Shown here piece after piece: positions 1-9,986 of a DNA stretch of 64,000 nucleotides. The notes under the pieces are model-generated. The model saw only the letters and a program-made list of their open reading frames with translations. It was not told the origin of the DNA and did no database searches. Positions within the stretch are counted from its first letter, which is position 1; each line of letters opens with the position of its first letter. The DNA lies in the NCBI RefSeq assembly GCF_005886105.2, contig NZ_PNCO02000002.1:124001-188000 (forward strand), in the 5' to 3' direction. The position numbers were made by a program, and so were the translations under genes. This DNA is from Pseudoalteromonas galatheae (GTDB lineage Bacteria; Pseudomonadota; Gammaproteobacteria; Enterobacterales; Alteromonadaceae).

Positions 1-338
1 TTAAAAAGGTACGCAATAATTGCAAGTAATGTTGTGATTGCAATCAGTGTGATGGGTGAAGTAAACACGGCATACCAAACCGTATTTACATCCAGATATT
101 TAGGCGTTCCGAGCGTTGATTCGACTACAACGTAGGTGGAATTACCTTTTGCAGCAAAGCTCAAACCGTGCAGTAGTGGAGAGTACCAAGGTGATACCAT
201 TGATGTTGTAAGGTGCTCAGTTGCCGAGGTTGTAGCGAGCAGTTCAAACACATGGCTCTTAAAAGACAGGTGCAGCAATATGACAACGAATAGAGCGCCC
301 AGAATTAGGGTACTTGTTAGTCTTATTGCGTTTGACAT
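1..338 (-). CDS. Unrecognised membrane protein, 5' part only
   Basis: An open frame starts at an ATG at 338-336 and stays open for 112 codons to the left edge, so the C terminus is missing. An AAGGAAAG ribosome-binding site lies about seven bases upstream of the ATG, which supports a real start. The product begins MSNAIRLTSTLILG and has a hydrophobic segment at about residues 7-24. A soluble stretch rich in Ser, Thr and aromatic residues follows, then a second hydrophobic segment at about 90-112 that reaches the window edge. The likely topology is two or more membrane helices with an external loop. I do not recognise the family. It is divergent from the glycogen operon, separated by about 570 bases, and nothing links the two functionally. 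Confidence 0.6.
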   Translation of the reverse strand, partial: MSNAIRLTSTLILGALFVVILLHLSFKSHVFELLATTSATEHLTTSMVSPWYSPLLHGLSFAAKGNSTYVVVESTLGTPKYLDVNTVWYAVFTSPITLIAITTLLAIIAYLF

Positions 339-905
339 GAATAGGCTTTCCTTAGTAATTCAGACTCTTGCGTATTATTAAGTAATAACACATGGATGAT
401 ATGTTTATCATAAAAAATGTAATCTGAAATTATAGCTGCTAACCTAGTTTTTTACACACTTTAGCATTCAGTTGCAAACCTCATAGCGCAAAAGTACTCA
501 AAATTTCAATTAGCAAACTACATTATATGAGCAGGATCAATTATTAGTTAAATTCACTTTACATGATAACCGTTCTCAACTAGCTTTCTTGTTGACTCTT
601 AATGTGATTGGCTCAGTGATTGCAAGGAACCTGTAGCAAACTGAAATCACTGCTTATCTGATTTAGATTGCGCCAAAGCGGTGCAGAATTGCACCAAATT
701 TGTACTGTCATACAAACTCAATATTTGTTTGCTGTACTTAGGGCTGTTGATTTTTAAAGCGATTGGTGAGTTGCCATCTAATTGCAATTTATTTTCATTA
801 AAATTTCAATATGCTCGACATGAATCGTACACAGTTACCAGTCGTTTGCAGTATTAGCGTACGTCACTGTGAAATAAGGACTCACAAAAGGTAAACGGGG
901 GTTAT
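339..905. other. Long intergenic region before the glycogen operon
   Basis: This is a divergent intergenic stretch of 567 bases, AT-rich and without a convincing gene. It must hold the promoters of the minus-strand membrane protein and of the glycogen operon. Two neat dyads sit side by side. GGTGCA-4-TGCACC lies at 680-695 and TTTGTA-6-TACAAA at 699-716. Either could be an operator. I could not pick a single convincing -35/-10 pair. Confidence 0.5.
680..716. promoter_or_regulatory. Two adjacent dyads, candidate operators for the glycogen operon
   Basis: Perfect inverted repeat GGTGCA/TGCACC (680-685, 690-695) is followed three bases later by TTTGTA/TACAAA (699-704, 711-716). Both lie about 190-225 bases upstream of the first glycogen gene. 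Tight spacing and perfect symmetry suggest protein binding sites. No cognate regulator gene is visible nearby, so this is a weak call. Confidence 0.25.
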
Positions 906-1205
906 ATGCTCACTAAACGGTTTTTCAAAACAAAAGACGAAGCGGAAATTACATTTTCATTTTCACACCCAGAAGCTAAAACGGTGGAACTTGTTGGTGA
1001 TTTTAATGATTGGCAACCCGAGCCAATGAAATTCATCAAAAAAGACAGTGCGTTTAAGCTTAAACACCGTTTACCAACCGACAAAGATTACCACTTCAGA
1101 TATTTGATTGATGGCGAAGTATGGGACAATGATCATCAAGCGGATGATTATGTGCCAAATGGCTTTGGAGAAGACAACAGCGTTGTGTCCACAGCGAGAG
1201 CGTAA
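906..1205 (+). CDS. Small stand-alone CBM48/AMPK-type glycogen-binding domain protein
   Basis: This 99-residue protein is almost entirely one early-set carbohydrate-binding domain of the isoamylase-N/AMPK beta type. The hallmark is VELVGDFNDWQ at about residues 27-37, followed by LKHRLPTDKDYHFRYLIDG, the usual second half of the fold. There is no catalytic domain and no signal peptide, so it should be cytoplasmic. It is the first gene of the glycogen operon, eight bases before malQ. That position suggests a scaffold or glycogen-targeting role for the enzymes encoded downstream. The function is inferred from domain and context; proteins of this kind are widespread but poorly studied. The ATG at 906 follows a G-rich stretch (GGGGG) that can serve as ribosome-binding site. 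Confidence 0.8.
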   Translation: MLTKRFFKTKDEAEITFSFSHPEAKTVELVGDFNDWQPEPMKFIKKDSAFKLKHRLPTDKDYHFRYLIDGEVWDNDHQADDYVPNGFGEDNSVVSTARA

Positions 1206-1213
1206 CATTATAA

Positions 1214-3193
1214 ATGGACAACATTGCTCAGCTTCTATATCTCTATGGTATTGGTTATGAGTACCATAAATACACCGGTGATCATGTGGTATTTGATCAC
1301 CAAACTCGCCTACAGGCCTTGCAGGAGTGTGGTGTTGATGTCAGTAATCCAGACGAAATAGACAGGCTCAACTTTGAGTTGGATATTGCCAAATGGCTCA
1401 CGCCAGTTGAAGCCATTACTTTGGTTTGCAAAGAGACACCAACTATCACGATACGGGTGGATGACGGCCTGCACATTAACGAATTAACTGTGTCGATCCC
1501 TGCATTGGGTTATTGCTGTGTTTGCGATCCAAACAAGCAAGTCGCGATTGGGGATTACCGCTATCAAGATACACGTTATGTTCAATTTGAAGTGCCAATA
1601 AACGCGATCGAAGTCGGTTATCATAGCGCTGAGGTAATGTTAAATGGTGCGCGGTTTGAGACAGAACTTTGGGTGACGCCTAGACAGTGTTATGACCCTA
1701 TTGAACAACATAAAAAGCTCCTTGGATTGTCTATTCAGCTATATTCGTTAAAGCCTGCTGGCAGCAAGCTAAGTGCGGATTTTTATGAGCTAAAGCAATT
1801 AGTAGAGGCTAGCGCAGCTGAAGGGGTTGATTACATTTTGTTAAACCCACTGCATTTGTTGTTTGTTGATAAACCAGAAAAAGCGAGCCCGTACAGCCCA
1901 AATGACCGCCGCTTATTGCATCCTTTTTACATTTCTATCGAGCTTTTGTGTGAACAATTTGGCTTAGATGTGAGTGTGTTCGCCGACTATTTAGACGTTT
2001 CAAAGAGTAACTTGAGCGCGACATATCTTAATATGACTCACTGTATGGAAAGCAAGCTTAACGCGTTACGTTTTGCGTGGCAGTTATTGTGCGACCAAAC
2101 TGGAGCGTGGCGTGCTGACTTTACTCGATTTTGCCAAGCTAAGCAGCAAGAGCTTAAGGCATTTGAGGACGATGACTTTGCCAAGTTTTTGCAATGGCTT
2201 GCGTTTGAGCAATTAACGCTATGCCAATCTTTGGCACTCAATGCTGGCATGGCCGTAGGTTTAATCAATGACTTAGCCGTAGGTTGTGCTGACGGCTCAA
2301 GTGAATATAACAGCAATAAAAATTTGTATGCCGACCATGCTCGTGTGGGCGCACCTCCGGACCCTTGGGCTGAGCTCGGTCAAAACTGGGGGTTACCAGC
2401 GTTAAACCCCGTTAAGTTAAAAGCGCAGCGCTTTGCATTTTTTAAACAGCTGATCCAAGCGAACATCACCGGTGTTGGGGCATTAAGAATTGATCATGTG
2501 ATGGGCCTAAGAAGGTTATGGTGGTGTTTTTATCAAGAACAGCAGCAAACAGGTTGCTATGTATATTATCCATTTGAGTACCTCTTAGCGATCCTTAAGA
2601 TTGAGTCCGTCAAGCACCAAGTGATGATCATTGGTGAAGACTTAGGGGTTGTTCCAATCGAAATCAAAGAAGCAATGTCTGAGTCGCATATATACAGCAA
2701 TATTCTTTTTTATTTCGAAAAGGATTATCACGGTCAGTTTTTAGCACCCACGCACTATAAGCACAATGCGTTACTGATGGTTGCTAACCATGACGTCCCG
2801 CCATTTTTTGGCTGGTGGAGCCATGATGACCTTAGGTTGAGACGTGAATATCAGTTATTGAGCGAACCCCAACTAACAAAAGCGGATGAAGAGCGAACAT
2901 CCGAGCGAGAGAAGCTTTGTCATTGGCTTAGTTGCTATGGTGAGGCGAGTGTCGCCCTTGCGAGCGAAGCCCGTGATGTGTATCAGGCGCTTATCAATGT
3001 GCTCGCCAAGTCGCCTGCAAAAATGCTGACAATTCAGTTTGATGACCTCGACGAACAGAAGTTACCAGTGAATATTCCTGGTACTGATCAAGAGTACCCA
3101 AACTGGAGAAGGCGACTTAATCAGACATCAGCGGAAATTATTGCAAGTTCTCGGCCGCTGATCCGAGATGCAATAACCAGCAGGAAAGAATAG
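1214..3193 (+). CDS. malQ: 4-alpha-glucanotransferase (amylomaltase, GH77)
   Basis: Cytoplasmic GH77 enzyme that transfers maltodextrin segments between alpha-1,4-glucans, releasing glucose. At 659 residues it fits the long bacterial form with an N-terminal extension before the barrel. Visible hallmarks are SPYSPNDRRLLHPFYI (about residue 227), GAPPDPWAELGQNWG (about 377), and the nucleophile Asp in LRIDHVMGLRRLWW (about 426). The acid/base Glu is in GEDLGVVP (about 475) and the transition-state Asp in NHDVPPFFGWW (about 526). In the last motif the usual THDTPT is NHDVPP, a mild departure. It is second in the glycogen operon and ends directly before the glgB start. In this setting it would recycle short dextrins made by debranching and phosphorolysis. 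Confidence 0.94.
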   Translation: MDNIAQLLYLYGIGYEYHKYTGDHVVFDHQTRLQALQECGVDVSNPDEIDRLNFELDIAKWLTPVEAITLVCKETPTITIRVDDGLHINELTVSIPALGYCCVCDPNKQVAIGDYRYQDTRYVQFEVPINAIEVGYHSAEVMLNGARFETELWVTPRQCYDPIEQHKKLLGLSIQLYSLKPAGSKLSADFYELKQLVEASAAEGVDYILLNPLHLLFVDKPEKASPYSPNDRRLLHPFYISIELLCEQFGLDVSVFADYLDVSKSNLSATYLNMTHCMESKLNALRFAWQLLCDQTGAWRADFTRFCQAKQQELKAFEDDDFAKFLQWLAFEQLTLCQSLALNAGMAVGLINDLAVGCADGSSEYNSNKNLYADHARVGAPPDPWAELGQNWGLPALNPVKLKAQRFAFFKQLIQANITGVGALRIDHVMGLRRLWWCFYQEQQQTGCYVYYPFEYLLAILKIESVKHQVMIIGEDLGVVPIEIKEAMSESHIYSNILFYFEKDYHGQFLAPTHYKHNALLMVANHDVPPFFGWWSHDDLRLRREYQLLSEPQLTKADEERTSEREKLCHWLSCYGEASVALASEARDVYQALINVLAKSPAKMLTIQFDDLDEQKLPVNIPGTDQEYPNWRRRLNQTSAEIIASSRPLIRDAITSRKE

Positions 3194-5434
3194 ATGAATA
3201 CAAGAGCAAAAATAGAAGACGCCCACGTAGACGACTACATCAGTCAATTAGCCGCTTTGGAAGCAGGTAAGTGTCGTGACCCATTTGCCTTTTTAGGGCT
3301 ACACCAGCTAGATGCGAAGCGCTCAGTCGTGCGCTGTTTTATTCCAGGTGCGACAGAAGTTAACGTACTTACCAACAATAGTAGCTATGCGCTTGAACGG
3401 TTTCGCAAAAGTGCGCTATTCACATTAGATTTTAAAGCGGATGACATCAGCAAAGATTACCTGCTTGAAGTGTACTACCCAGAACAAACCGTCACTGGGA
3501 GGGATGTATATAGTTTTGATAGTTGCTTGGCTGATGATGCCTTGTACTTATTCAATGAAGGAACACAAGCTCAAGCTTATTTGCATTTAGGTGCACATCA
3601 AGTAGAAATAGAGGGGGTAATTGGGTTTCGATTTGGTGTTTGGGCGCCAAATGCGTTGTCTGTCTCTGTGATAGGTGAGTTTAATCATTGGCAGGCCGTT
3701 CAGCATCCAATGCGGTTACATCCAGCCAGCGGTGTATGGGAGCTTTTTATTCCGGCACTGGAGGTTGACTGCTGCTATAAATTTGCAATCACCACATTTG
3801 AGGGGGAACGCATAGAAAAGGCCGACCCCTTTGCATTTAAAATGGAACAAGCACCGGGTACGGCGAGTATAACTCAGGCTCGACCTGCGGCTTTCACATT
3901 GAGCCAAGCTTACCATGATAAAAAGGCGCTGCGTAATAAAATCAATGCACCCATTAGTATTTATGAAGTACATTTGGGCTCGTGGAAGCGCCGAGAGAAA
4001 GAAGGTAATCGCTATCTCACGTATCGAGAATTAGCGGATGACCTTATCCCTTATGTAAAAGCACTGGGATTTACCCATTTGCAACTGATGCCTATCAGTG
4101 AATATCCTTTTGATGGCTCCTGGGGTTATCAACCAGTGGGGTTATTCTCGCCAACCAGTCGCTTTGGTGGCGTGGAGGATTTTGCTTACTTTGTTGAGTG
4201 CTGTCATCGTGAAGACCTCGGATTACTTATCGACTGGGTACCGGGACATTTCCCATCAGATCCTCATGGTTTACATAAATTTGATGGTACGCATCTATTT
4301 GAACACGCTGATAAGCGGCAAGGATTTCACCCAGATTGGAACACCTATATTTTTAACTACGACCGCGCTGAAGTAAAAAGCTTTTTGTTGTCGAATGCGA
4401 TGTACTGGATAAAAGAATACGCCATCGATGGGTTACGAGTTGATGCCGTGGCATCGATGCTTTACTTGGATTACAGCCGTAAACATGGGGAATGGGTGCC
4501 AAATCAATATGGCGGCCGCGAAAATCTAGGTGCAATAGAATGCCTCAAATCAGTCAATACCAAATGTTATGGTGTTGATGAAGGTATTATGATGGTCGCT
4601 GAAGAATCCACCGCTTGGCCCGGTGTTACCCGCAGTGTTGAACACGATGGTTTGGGTTTTGGTTATAAGTGGAATATGGGGTGGATGAATGACACGCTAA
4701 ACTATATGTCCAAAGACCCAATTCATCGCAAGTACCATCACCATGAAATGACCTTTTCGATGGTGTATGCCTATTCTGAAAATTACATCCTGCCATTAAG
4801 TCACGATGAAGTGGTACATGGCAAAGGTGCGCTACTGAGCAAAATGCCAGGAGACGATTGGCAGCAATTCGCTAATTTACGTGCCTACTATGGCTTTATG
4901 TTTGCCCACCCAGGTAAAAAGTTGCTGTTCATGGGCGCTGAACTTGCCCCCCGAGAGGAATGGGATCATAACCAACAACTCAACTGGAAGTTGCTTGAAA
5001 GTGAAGCGCACCAAGGCGTGTATGAGTGTGTCAAAGCGCTCAATACGACCTATAAATCAACGCCGCAACTATTCGAGTGCGATAACAAATCAACAGGGTT
5101 TAATTGGATTGATGGGGGGAATGCTGGGCAAAGTATATTTAGTTTTGTACGCTACGGACAAGATGGTGTTACACCGCTGGTGGTGATCGCAAACTTTACG
5201 CCACAAACTCATTTCCAATTCCGCTTAGGCGTGCCATCAGCGGGTGTGTATCAAGTTATCTTAAACACGGATGACAAAGCGTTTTGGGGGAGTGGCGTTG
5301 GAGTCGTTGCACATAAACAACAACTCATTGAATCGAAAAACATAGCAAGCCATGGCCTTGAGCAAAGTATCGATATAACAGTTCCGCCTTTGGCAACCGT
5401 GTATTTGCAGCTGATCTCTGGTGGCGCATGCTAA
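3194..5434 (+). CDS. glgB: 1,4-alpha-glucan branching enzyme (GH13)
   Basis: Forms the alpha-1,6 branches of glycogen by cutting and re-attaching linear chains. The 746-residue length is that of the long GlgB type. An N-terminal domain carries DPFAFLGLHQ near residue 27, a CBM48 domain spans about 140-230 (FGVWAPNALSVSVIGEFNHW), and the GH13 barrel and C-terminal beta domain follow. Catalytic residues are visible: the nucleophile in DGLRVDAVASMLYLDYSR (about 415), the acid/base in VAEESTAWPGV (about 469) and the third acid in LSHDEVVHGK (about 537). The ATG abuts the malQ stop with AGGAAAG before it. The 3' end overlaps glgX by seven bases, indicating translational coupling. Confidence 0.96.
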   Translation: MNTRAKIEDAHVDDYISQLAALEAGKCRDPFAFLGLHQLDAKRSVVRCFIPGATEVNVLTNNSSYALERFRKSALFTLDFKADDISKDYLLEVYYPEQTVTGRDVYSFDSCLADDALYLFNEGTQAQAYLHLGAHQVEIEGVIGFRFGVWAPNALSVSVIGEFNHWQAVQHPMRLHPASGVWELFIPALEVDCCYKFAITTFEGERIEKADPFAFKMEQAPGTASITQARPAAFTLSQAYHDKKALRNKINAPISIYEVHLGSWKRREKEGNRYLTYRELADDLIPYVKALGFTHLQLMPISEYPFDGSWGYQPVGLFSPTSRFGGVEDFAYFVECCHREDLGLLIDWVPGHFPSDPHGLHKFDGTHLFEHADKRQGFHPDWNTYIFNYDRAEVKSFLLSNAMYWIKEYAIDGLRVDAVASMLYLDYSRKHGEWVPNQYGGRENLGAIECLKSVNTKCYGVDEGIMMVAEESTAWPGVTRSVEHDGLGFGYKWNMGWMNDTLNYMSKDPIHRKYHHHEMTFSMVYAYSENYILPLSHDEVVHGKGALLSKMPGDDWQQFANLRAYYGFMFAHPGKKLLFMGAELAPREEWDHNQQLNWKLLESEAHQGVYECVKALNTTYKSTPQLFECDNKSTGFNWIDGGNAGQSIFSFVRYGQDGVTPLVVIANFTPQTHFQFRLGVPSAGVYQVILNTDDKAFWGSGVGVVAHKQQLIESKNIASHGLEQSIDITVPPLATVYLQLISGGAC

Positions 5435-7479
5435 CCAGTTATCGCGGCGATCATCAATTGCTGGGTGCGACGGCCAGTGATAAAGGTGTTAACTTTTGTG
5501 TTTATGCACCGAAAGCGAAACGTGTAACCCTCTGTCTGTTCGACAAAAGCGGCCATAGCGAAGTGAATCGGATAGGGATGTTTCGGCATGAAGGCGGAAA
5601 TTGGTCATTGTTTATTGAAGGAGCAAAAGTCGGAGACTTATATGGCTATCGGGTAGACGGGGAATATAGCGCGGAAAAAGGGCTACTTTTCAATGCTAAT
5701 AAGTTACTCTTAGATCCATATTGCCGTGACTTTTTCGGCGAATTTACTTGGAGTGAACGGCATTTTTGTCATTTGCCAGTAGGTCATTTAAACCCTTCTG
5801 ATAACGCCTGTGATATGCCAAAGAGCAAAGTGACGGCGATTGAAAAGTATCAAGGGAAGCGACCCAAGACGCCGTGGAGTAAAACGGTTATATATGAGTG
5901 TCATGTTAAAGGAGCAACTGTTCGACACCCTGATATTCCAAGTAAACACCAAGGAAAATATTTAGGGATTGCTGAGCAAACCTTTATCGATCATCTAAAG
6001 CATATTGGTGTTACTGCAATTGAGTTGCTACCTGTGCATGCGTTTATCAATGAGCAATTTCTTACGACTAAAGGGCTAAAAAATTATTGGGGGTATAACA
6101 GCCTCAACTTCTTTACGCCACACAAAAGTTATCTTGTTAACGACGACATCAACGAATTTAAGGTAATGGTAGAGCGGCTCCACCAAGCCGGTATAGAGGT
6201 TATTTTGGATGTGGTGTTTAATCATACTGCGGAAGGTGGTTTGGATGGCCCGACAATTAGCTTTAAAGGGTTTGATAACCTGACTTATTATAGCACCTTG
6301 CCGAGTAAACCCAATGTCTACATTAATGACACGGGTTGTGGAAACACAATGAATATCTCGAATCCAGTGGTATTAAGGCTTGTTTTGGACAGCTTACGCT
6401 ATTGGGTAGAATATATGGGAGTTGACGGTTTTCGTTTTGATTTGGCGACGATCCTTGCCCGTCAAGCCTCGGGATTTTCAAATCAACATGCGTTTTTGCA
6501 AGCGATCCATCAAGACCCGGTGCTTAGCAAAGTAAAACTGATTGCCGAGCCTTGGGATATTGGTCCTGGTGGGTATCAACTTGGACAATTTCCTTCTCCT
6601 TGGCGTGAGTGGAATGATAAATATCGAGATACTGTTAGGCGCTTCTGGCGTGGCGATGAGGGTGTATTGCCAGAGCTTGCGATGCGTATTCATGGCTCCA
6701 GTGATCTGTTTGAACATAACTTACGGGGTCCTTTGAACTCCATAAATTTTCTTACTAGTCATGACGGCTTCTCATTGTTTGATTGGACGGCTTACGAGCA
6801 TAAACATAATGAAGCAAACGGTGAGGCAAATAGAGACGGCCACAGTGAAAACTTTTCATTTAATTGTGGGGTAGAAGGGTTCAGTGCCGACCCTCAAATC
6901 AATGAATTGCGTCTCAGTATGCAGAAAAATGCATTACTCACTTTGTTTTTATCCAAAGGGATCCCGATGATTTGTGCGGGTACTGAAATGGCACATACGC
7001 AAAATGGTAACAATAATGCCTACTGCCAAGACAACTGCACTAGCTGGCTGGCATGGAAAAACCATCAGCAACACCACATGTTAACTTTTTTTATCCAAGA
7101 TTTACTCGCGCTCCGTAAACAATTTGCCGCGTTTTCTCACTCATTTTATGTCCATGACAGTGACAGTCGTTTTGCAGTGAATTGGTTTAATGAACAAGCA
7201 AAGCCGTTATCGCCCGAACAATGGCGAGAGCCAAGCCGTAAATGGTTGAGTTACACCATCACCGATCAGCAGTTAGGGCAAAGCTTATTGATAATACTGA
7301 ACGCCAGTGAGAATGCGCTGCAAATAAAGCTGCCACTTAGTGCATTTTCATCTCATTGGCAGCAAGCAATTACCACCGCGGTTGAGCCGCAAAGACCAGA
7401 GTTAGATTCTTATTTACAGGTTCCAGCTAAGTCAGCATGGATATTTACATCAATCAAAGGGGACGAAAAGCATGGCTAA
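5428..7479 (+). CDS. glgX: Glycogen debranching enzyme (GH13 isoamylase type)
   Basis: Hydrolyses alpha-1,6 branch points in limit dextrin left by glycogen phosphorylase. The 683-residue protein opens with a CBM48 domain (LGATASDKGVNFCVYAPKAK), then a GH13_11 barrel. The nucleophile lies in GVDGFRFDLATIL (about 337), the acid/base in LIAEPWDIGPGGYQLG (about 372) and the third acid in FLTSHDGFSLFDW (about 442). The start ATG lies inside the last codons of glgB and the end overlaps glgP by eight bases. The neighbours on both sides are the other enzymes of glycogen turnover, which supports GlgX rather than a secreted isoamylase. No signal peptide is present. Confidence 0.94.
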   Translation: MLTSYRGDHQLLGATASDKGVNFCVYAPKAKRVTLCLFDKSGHSEVNRIGMFRHEGGNWSLFIEGAKVGDLYGYRVDGEYSAEKGLLFNANKLLLDPYCRDFFGEFTWSERHFCHLPVGHLNPSDNACDMPKSKVTAIEKYQGKRPKTPWSKTVIYECHVKGATVRHPDIPSKHQGKYLGIAEQTFIDHLKHIGVTAIELLPVHAFINEQFLTTKGLKNYWGYNSLNFFTPHKSYLVNDDINEFKVMVERLHQAGIEVILDVVFNHTAEGGLDGPTISFKGFDNLTYYSTLPSKPNVYINDTGCGNTMNISNPVVLRLVLDSLRYWVEYMGVDGFRFDLATILARQASGFSNQHAFLQAIHQDPVLSKVKLIAEPWDIGPGGYQLGQFPSPWREWNDKYRDTVRRFWRGDEGVLPELAMRIHGSSDLFEHNLRGPLNSINFLTSHDGFSLFDWTAYEHKHNEANGEANRDGHSENFSFNCGVEGFSADPQINELRLSMQKNALLTLFLSKGIPMICAGTEMAHTQNGNNNAYCQDNCTSWLAWKNHQQHHMLTFFIQDLLALRKQFAAFSHSFYVHDSDSRFAVNWFNEQAKPLSPEQWREPSRKWLSYTITDQQLGQSLLIILNASENALQIKLPLSAFSSHWQQAITTAVEPQRPELDSYLQVPAKSAWIFTSIKGDEKHG

Positions 7480-9955
7480 TAAAAGTGCGCCAGTATGTGT
7501 CGTGAAACATTGGCAAGATGCACCAAAGATAGATGAAAACACCTTGAGTGATGATTTAACTCGTCACTTTTACTACACCTTAGGTCGAGACAAAGTAGGA
7601 GAGTCGCGACTTTATTTGTACCATGCATTAGCCTTGACCATTCGTGACCGATTAGTTGCTCGCTGCCGTGCAACGAAAGAGCACATTAAGAGTAAAAAAA
7701 CGCGCAAAGCAGCTTACCTTTCGTTGGAATTTTTAATGGGTAGAGCACTGTCTAATGCGGTGCTAAATCTCGACTTAGAAGAACAAGTTCAAGCGGCATT
7801 GCAAGAATACTGTACTGAGCTTGAAGAGGTCGCGCAGGCTGAGCATGATGCAGGTCTTGGCAATGGTGGTTTAGGTCGCCTAGCAGCTTGCTTTTTGGAT
7901 AGCTGTGCTTCATTAGCCCTTCCTGTTGTCGGCTACGGTTTGCGTTACGAATTTGGGATGTTTAACCAAACCTGCGAGCAGGGTCATCAAGTAGAACAGC
8001 CAGATAACTGGCTCCGAGAAGGTCATCCATGGGAACTTGCTGCACCAGAGCAAGCCCGGAGAGTTAAGTTTTTTGGTCATGTTGAAGTACATACCGACAA
8101 AAATGGTAGACAGCATCGTGAGTGGCTTGATACGCAAGATATACTCGCCGTGCCTTACGACGTCCCAGTCCCTGGATATCGTAATGAGGTGGTAAACACA
8201 TTAAGGCTATGGAAATCAGAGGCAACCGATGAGTTTGACCTCAGCGAATTTAACGCCGGTAGTTATTCAGAAGCGGTGGCGAAAAAGAATCTCGCTGAGC
8301 AGATAACGATGGTGCTGTATCCCAATGATGCTAGTGAAAACGGTAAAGAGCTGAGATTAAGGCAGCAGTACTTTTTATCCAGCGCGAGTCTACAAGACGT
8401 GATCGCAACTTGGGTTGAGCAATATGGCGATGATTTCAGTGATTTTGCTGATTATCACGTATTCCAACTCAATGATACTCATCCAAGTATCGCCGTAGCT
8501 GAGCTAATGCGCATTTTATTAGACGATTACGAGCTGGAGTGGGATGCCGCATGGAAGATAACGACATCAACCATGGCATATACTAATCATACTTTATTGC
8601 CCGAAGCATTAGAGCGCTGGTCTGTGAGTCTATTTGAGCGCTTGTTACCTAGATTGCTAGAAATTATCTATGAGATCAATGCCCGCTTTTTGTCGGAAGT
8701 AGCATTAAAATGGCCGGGTGATATCGAAAAGCAGCGTGCGCTGTCACTCATAGAGGAGTCCAGTCATCCTCAAATTCGCATGGCGTACCTTGCGATTGTT
8801 GGTAGTTATTCTGTCAATGGCGTTGCGGCTTTACATACCGAGTTATTAAAAGCTGGGTTGTTTAACGATTTCTATCAACTTTGCCCTGAGAAGTTTAATA
8901 ATAAAACGAATGGGGTGACGCCAAGACGCTGGTTATCGCATTGTAATCCAGAACTGGCACAATTGATTAGTGATAAAATTGGCGATGGATGGCAAGCTGA
9001 TTTTTCTAAAATTAGTGAACTACGTCGTTTTTACGATAATCACGCCTTCCAAAAGCAGTGGCTAACAGTCAAACAAAACAACAAGCAGCGTCTTGCAGAG
9101 CTAATTGCTCATGAATGTCAGGTAGAGTTTGACCCAACTATGATGTTTGATGTTCAAGTGAAACGTATTCATGAATACAAGCGTCAACTACTTAATGTAT
9201 TGCACGTTATCCATCTTTACGACCGGATCTGTCGTGGTGATGTGGCAGAGCTTGTTCCTCGTTGCGTACTGTTTGGAGGTAAGGCGGCACCAGGTTATTA
9301 CATGGCGAAGAAAATCATTAAATTAATCAATAATGTTGCCAATGTTATCAACAATGACCCAGCAGCGAGGCCCTACCTCCGAGTGGCTTTCATGCCCAAT
9401 TACAATGTCTCAAAAATGGAAGTGATTTGCCCTGCAACAGATTTATCAGAGCAGATCTCAACAGCTGGAAAAGAAGCGTCTGGCACTGGCAACATGAAGT
9501 TTATGATGAATGGCGCTATCACCATAGGTACCTTAGACGGTGCAAATATCGAAATACGAGAATGCGTTGGCGCAGACAACTTTTACTTATTTGGTGTAAC
9601 CGCGGAACAAGCGCAGCAAGTGCGCCAAAATTATCAGCCCCTTAAGATAATAGAAAGCAACAATGACCTAAAACGCGTTATGGCTTTGCTTGAAAGTGGG
9701 CACTTTAACCTATTTGAGCCTAATATCTTTGATGATGTAATTAACTCAATTAAGAGTAGTACTGATCCTTGGTTAGTGGCACAAGATTTTCCCTCCTACG
9801 TTGAGAGTCAGGAGCACGCGGCTCAGGCATATAAAGACAAGGAGCATTGGCTGCGCATGAGTATTCTCAATACCGCAGCCAGTGGAAAATTTTCTAGCGA
9901 TAGAACAATTCAAGATTACAGCGATGATATTTGGCGCTTGAGCCCAATGCAGTAG
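7472..9955 (+). CDS. glgP: Glycogen/maltodextrin phosphorylase (GT35)
   Basis: PLP-dependent phosphorylase releasing glucose-1-phosphate from glycogen ends. The 827-residue length is normal for the family. [12 protein letters not shown] (about residue 82), [17 protein letters not shown] (about 129) and the PLP-lysine motif [15 protein letters not shown] with Lys near 676 are all present. [13 protein letters not shown] is also intact. The last gene pair of the catabolic set overlaps (8 bases with glgX), so debranching and phosphorolysis are translated together. Glycogen and maltodextrin phosphorylases cannot be separated by eye, but the company of glgB, glgC and glgA favours GlgP. Confidence 0.95.
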   Translation: MANKSAPVCVVKHWQDAPKIDENTLSDDLTRHFYYTLGRDKVGESRLYLYHALALTIRDRLVARCRATKEHIKSKKTRKAAYLSLEFLMGRALSNAVLNLDLEEQVQAALQEYCTELEEVAQAEHDAGLGNGGLGRLAACFLDSCASLALPVVGYGLRYEFGMFNQTCEQGHQVEQPDNWLREGHPWELAAPEQARRVKFFGHVEVHTDKNGRQHREWLDTQDILAVPYDVPVPGYRNEVVNTLRLWKSEATDEFDLSEFNAGSYSEAVAKKNLAEQITMVLYPNDASENGKELRLRQQYFLSSASLQDVIATWVEQYGDDFSDFADYHVFQLNDTHPSIAVAELMRILLDDYELEWDAAWKITTSTMAYTNHTLLPEALERWSVSLFERLLPRLLEIIYEINARFLSEVALKWPGDIEKQRALSLIEESSHPQIRMAYLAIVGSYSVNGVAALHTELLKAGLFNDFYQLCPEKFNNKTNGVTPRRWLSHCNPELAQLISDKIGDGWQADFSKISELRRFYDNHAFQKQWLTVKQNNKQRLAELIAHECQVEFDPTMMFDVQVKRIHEYKRQLLNVLHVIHLYDRICRGDVAELVPRCVLFGGKAAPGYYMAKKIIKLINNVANVINNDPAARPYLRVAFMPNYNVSKMEVICPATDLSEQISTAGKEASGTGNMKFMMNGAITIGTLDGANIEIRECVGADNFYLFGVTAEQAQQVRQNYQPLKIIESNNDLKRVMALLESGHFNLFEPNIFDDVINSIKSSTDPWLVAQDFPSYVESQEHAAQAYKDKEHWLRMSILNTAASGKFSSDRTIQDYSDDIWRLSPMQ

Positions 9956-9986
9956 TCACCGCAAAAAGTTATGGAGAGAAGAAATA

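Noticed and set aside
136..381. 81-codon plus-strand frame at the left edge
   Set aside because: It lies antisense over the minus-strand membrane protein, which has a good ribosome-binding site and membrane segments. The plus-strand product shows no features.
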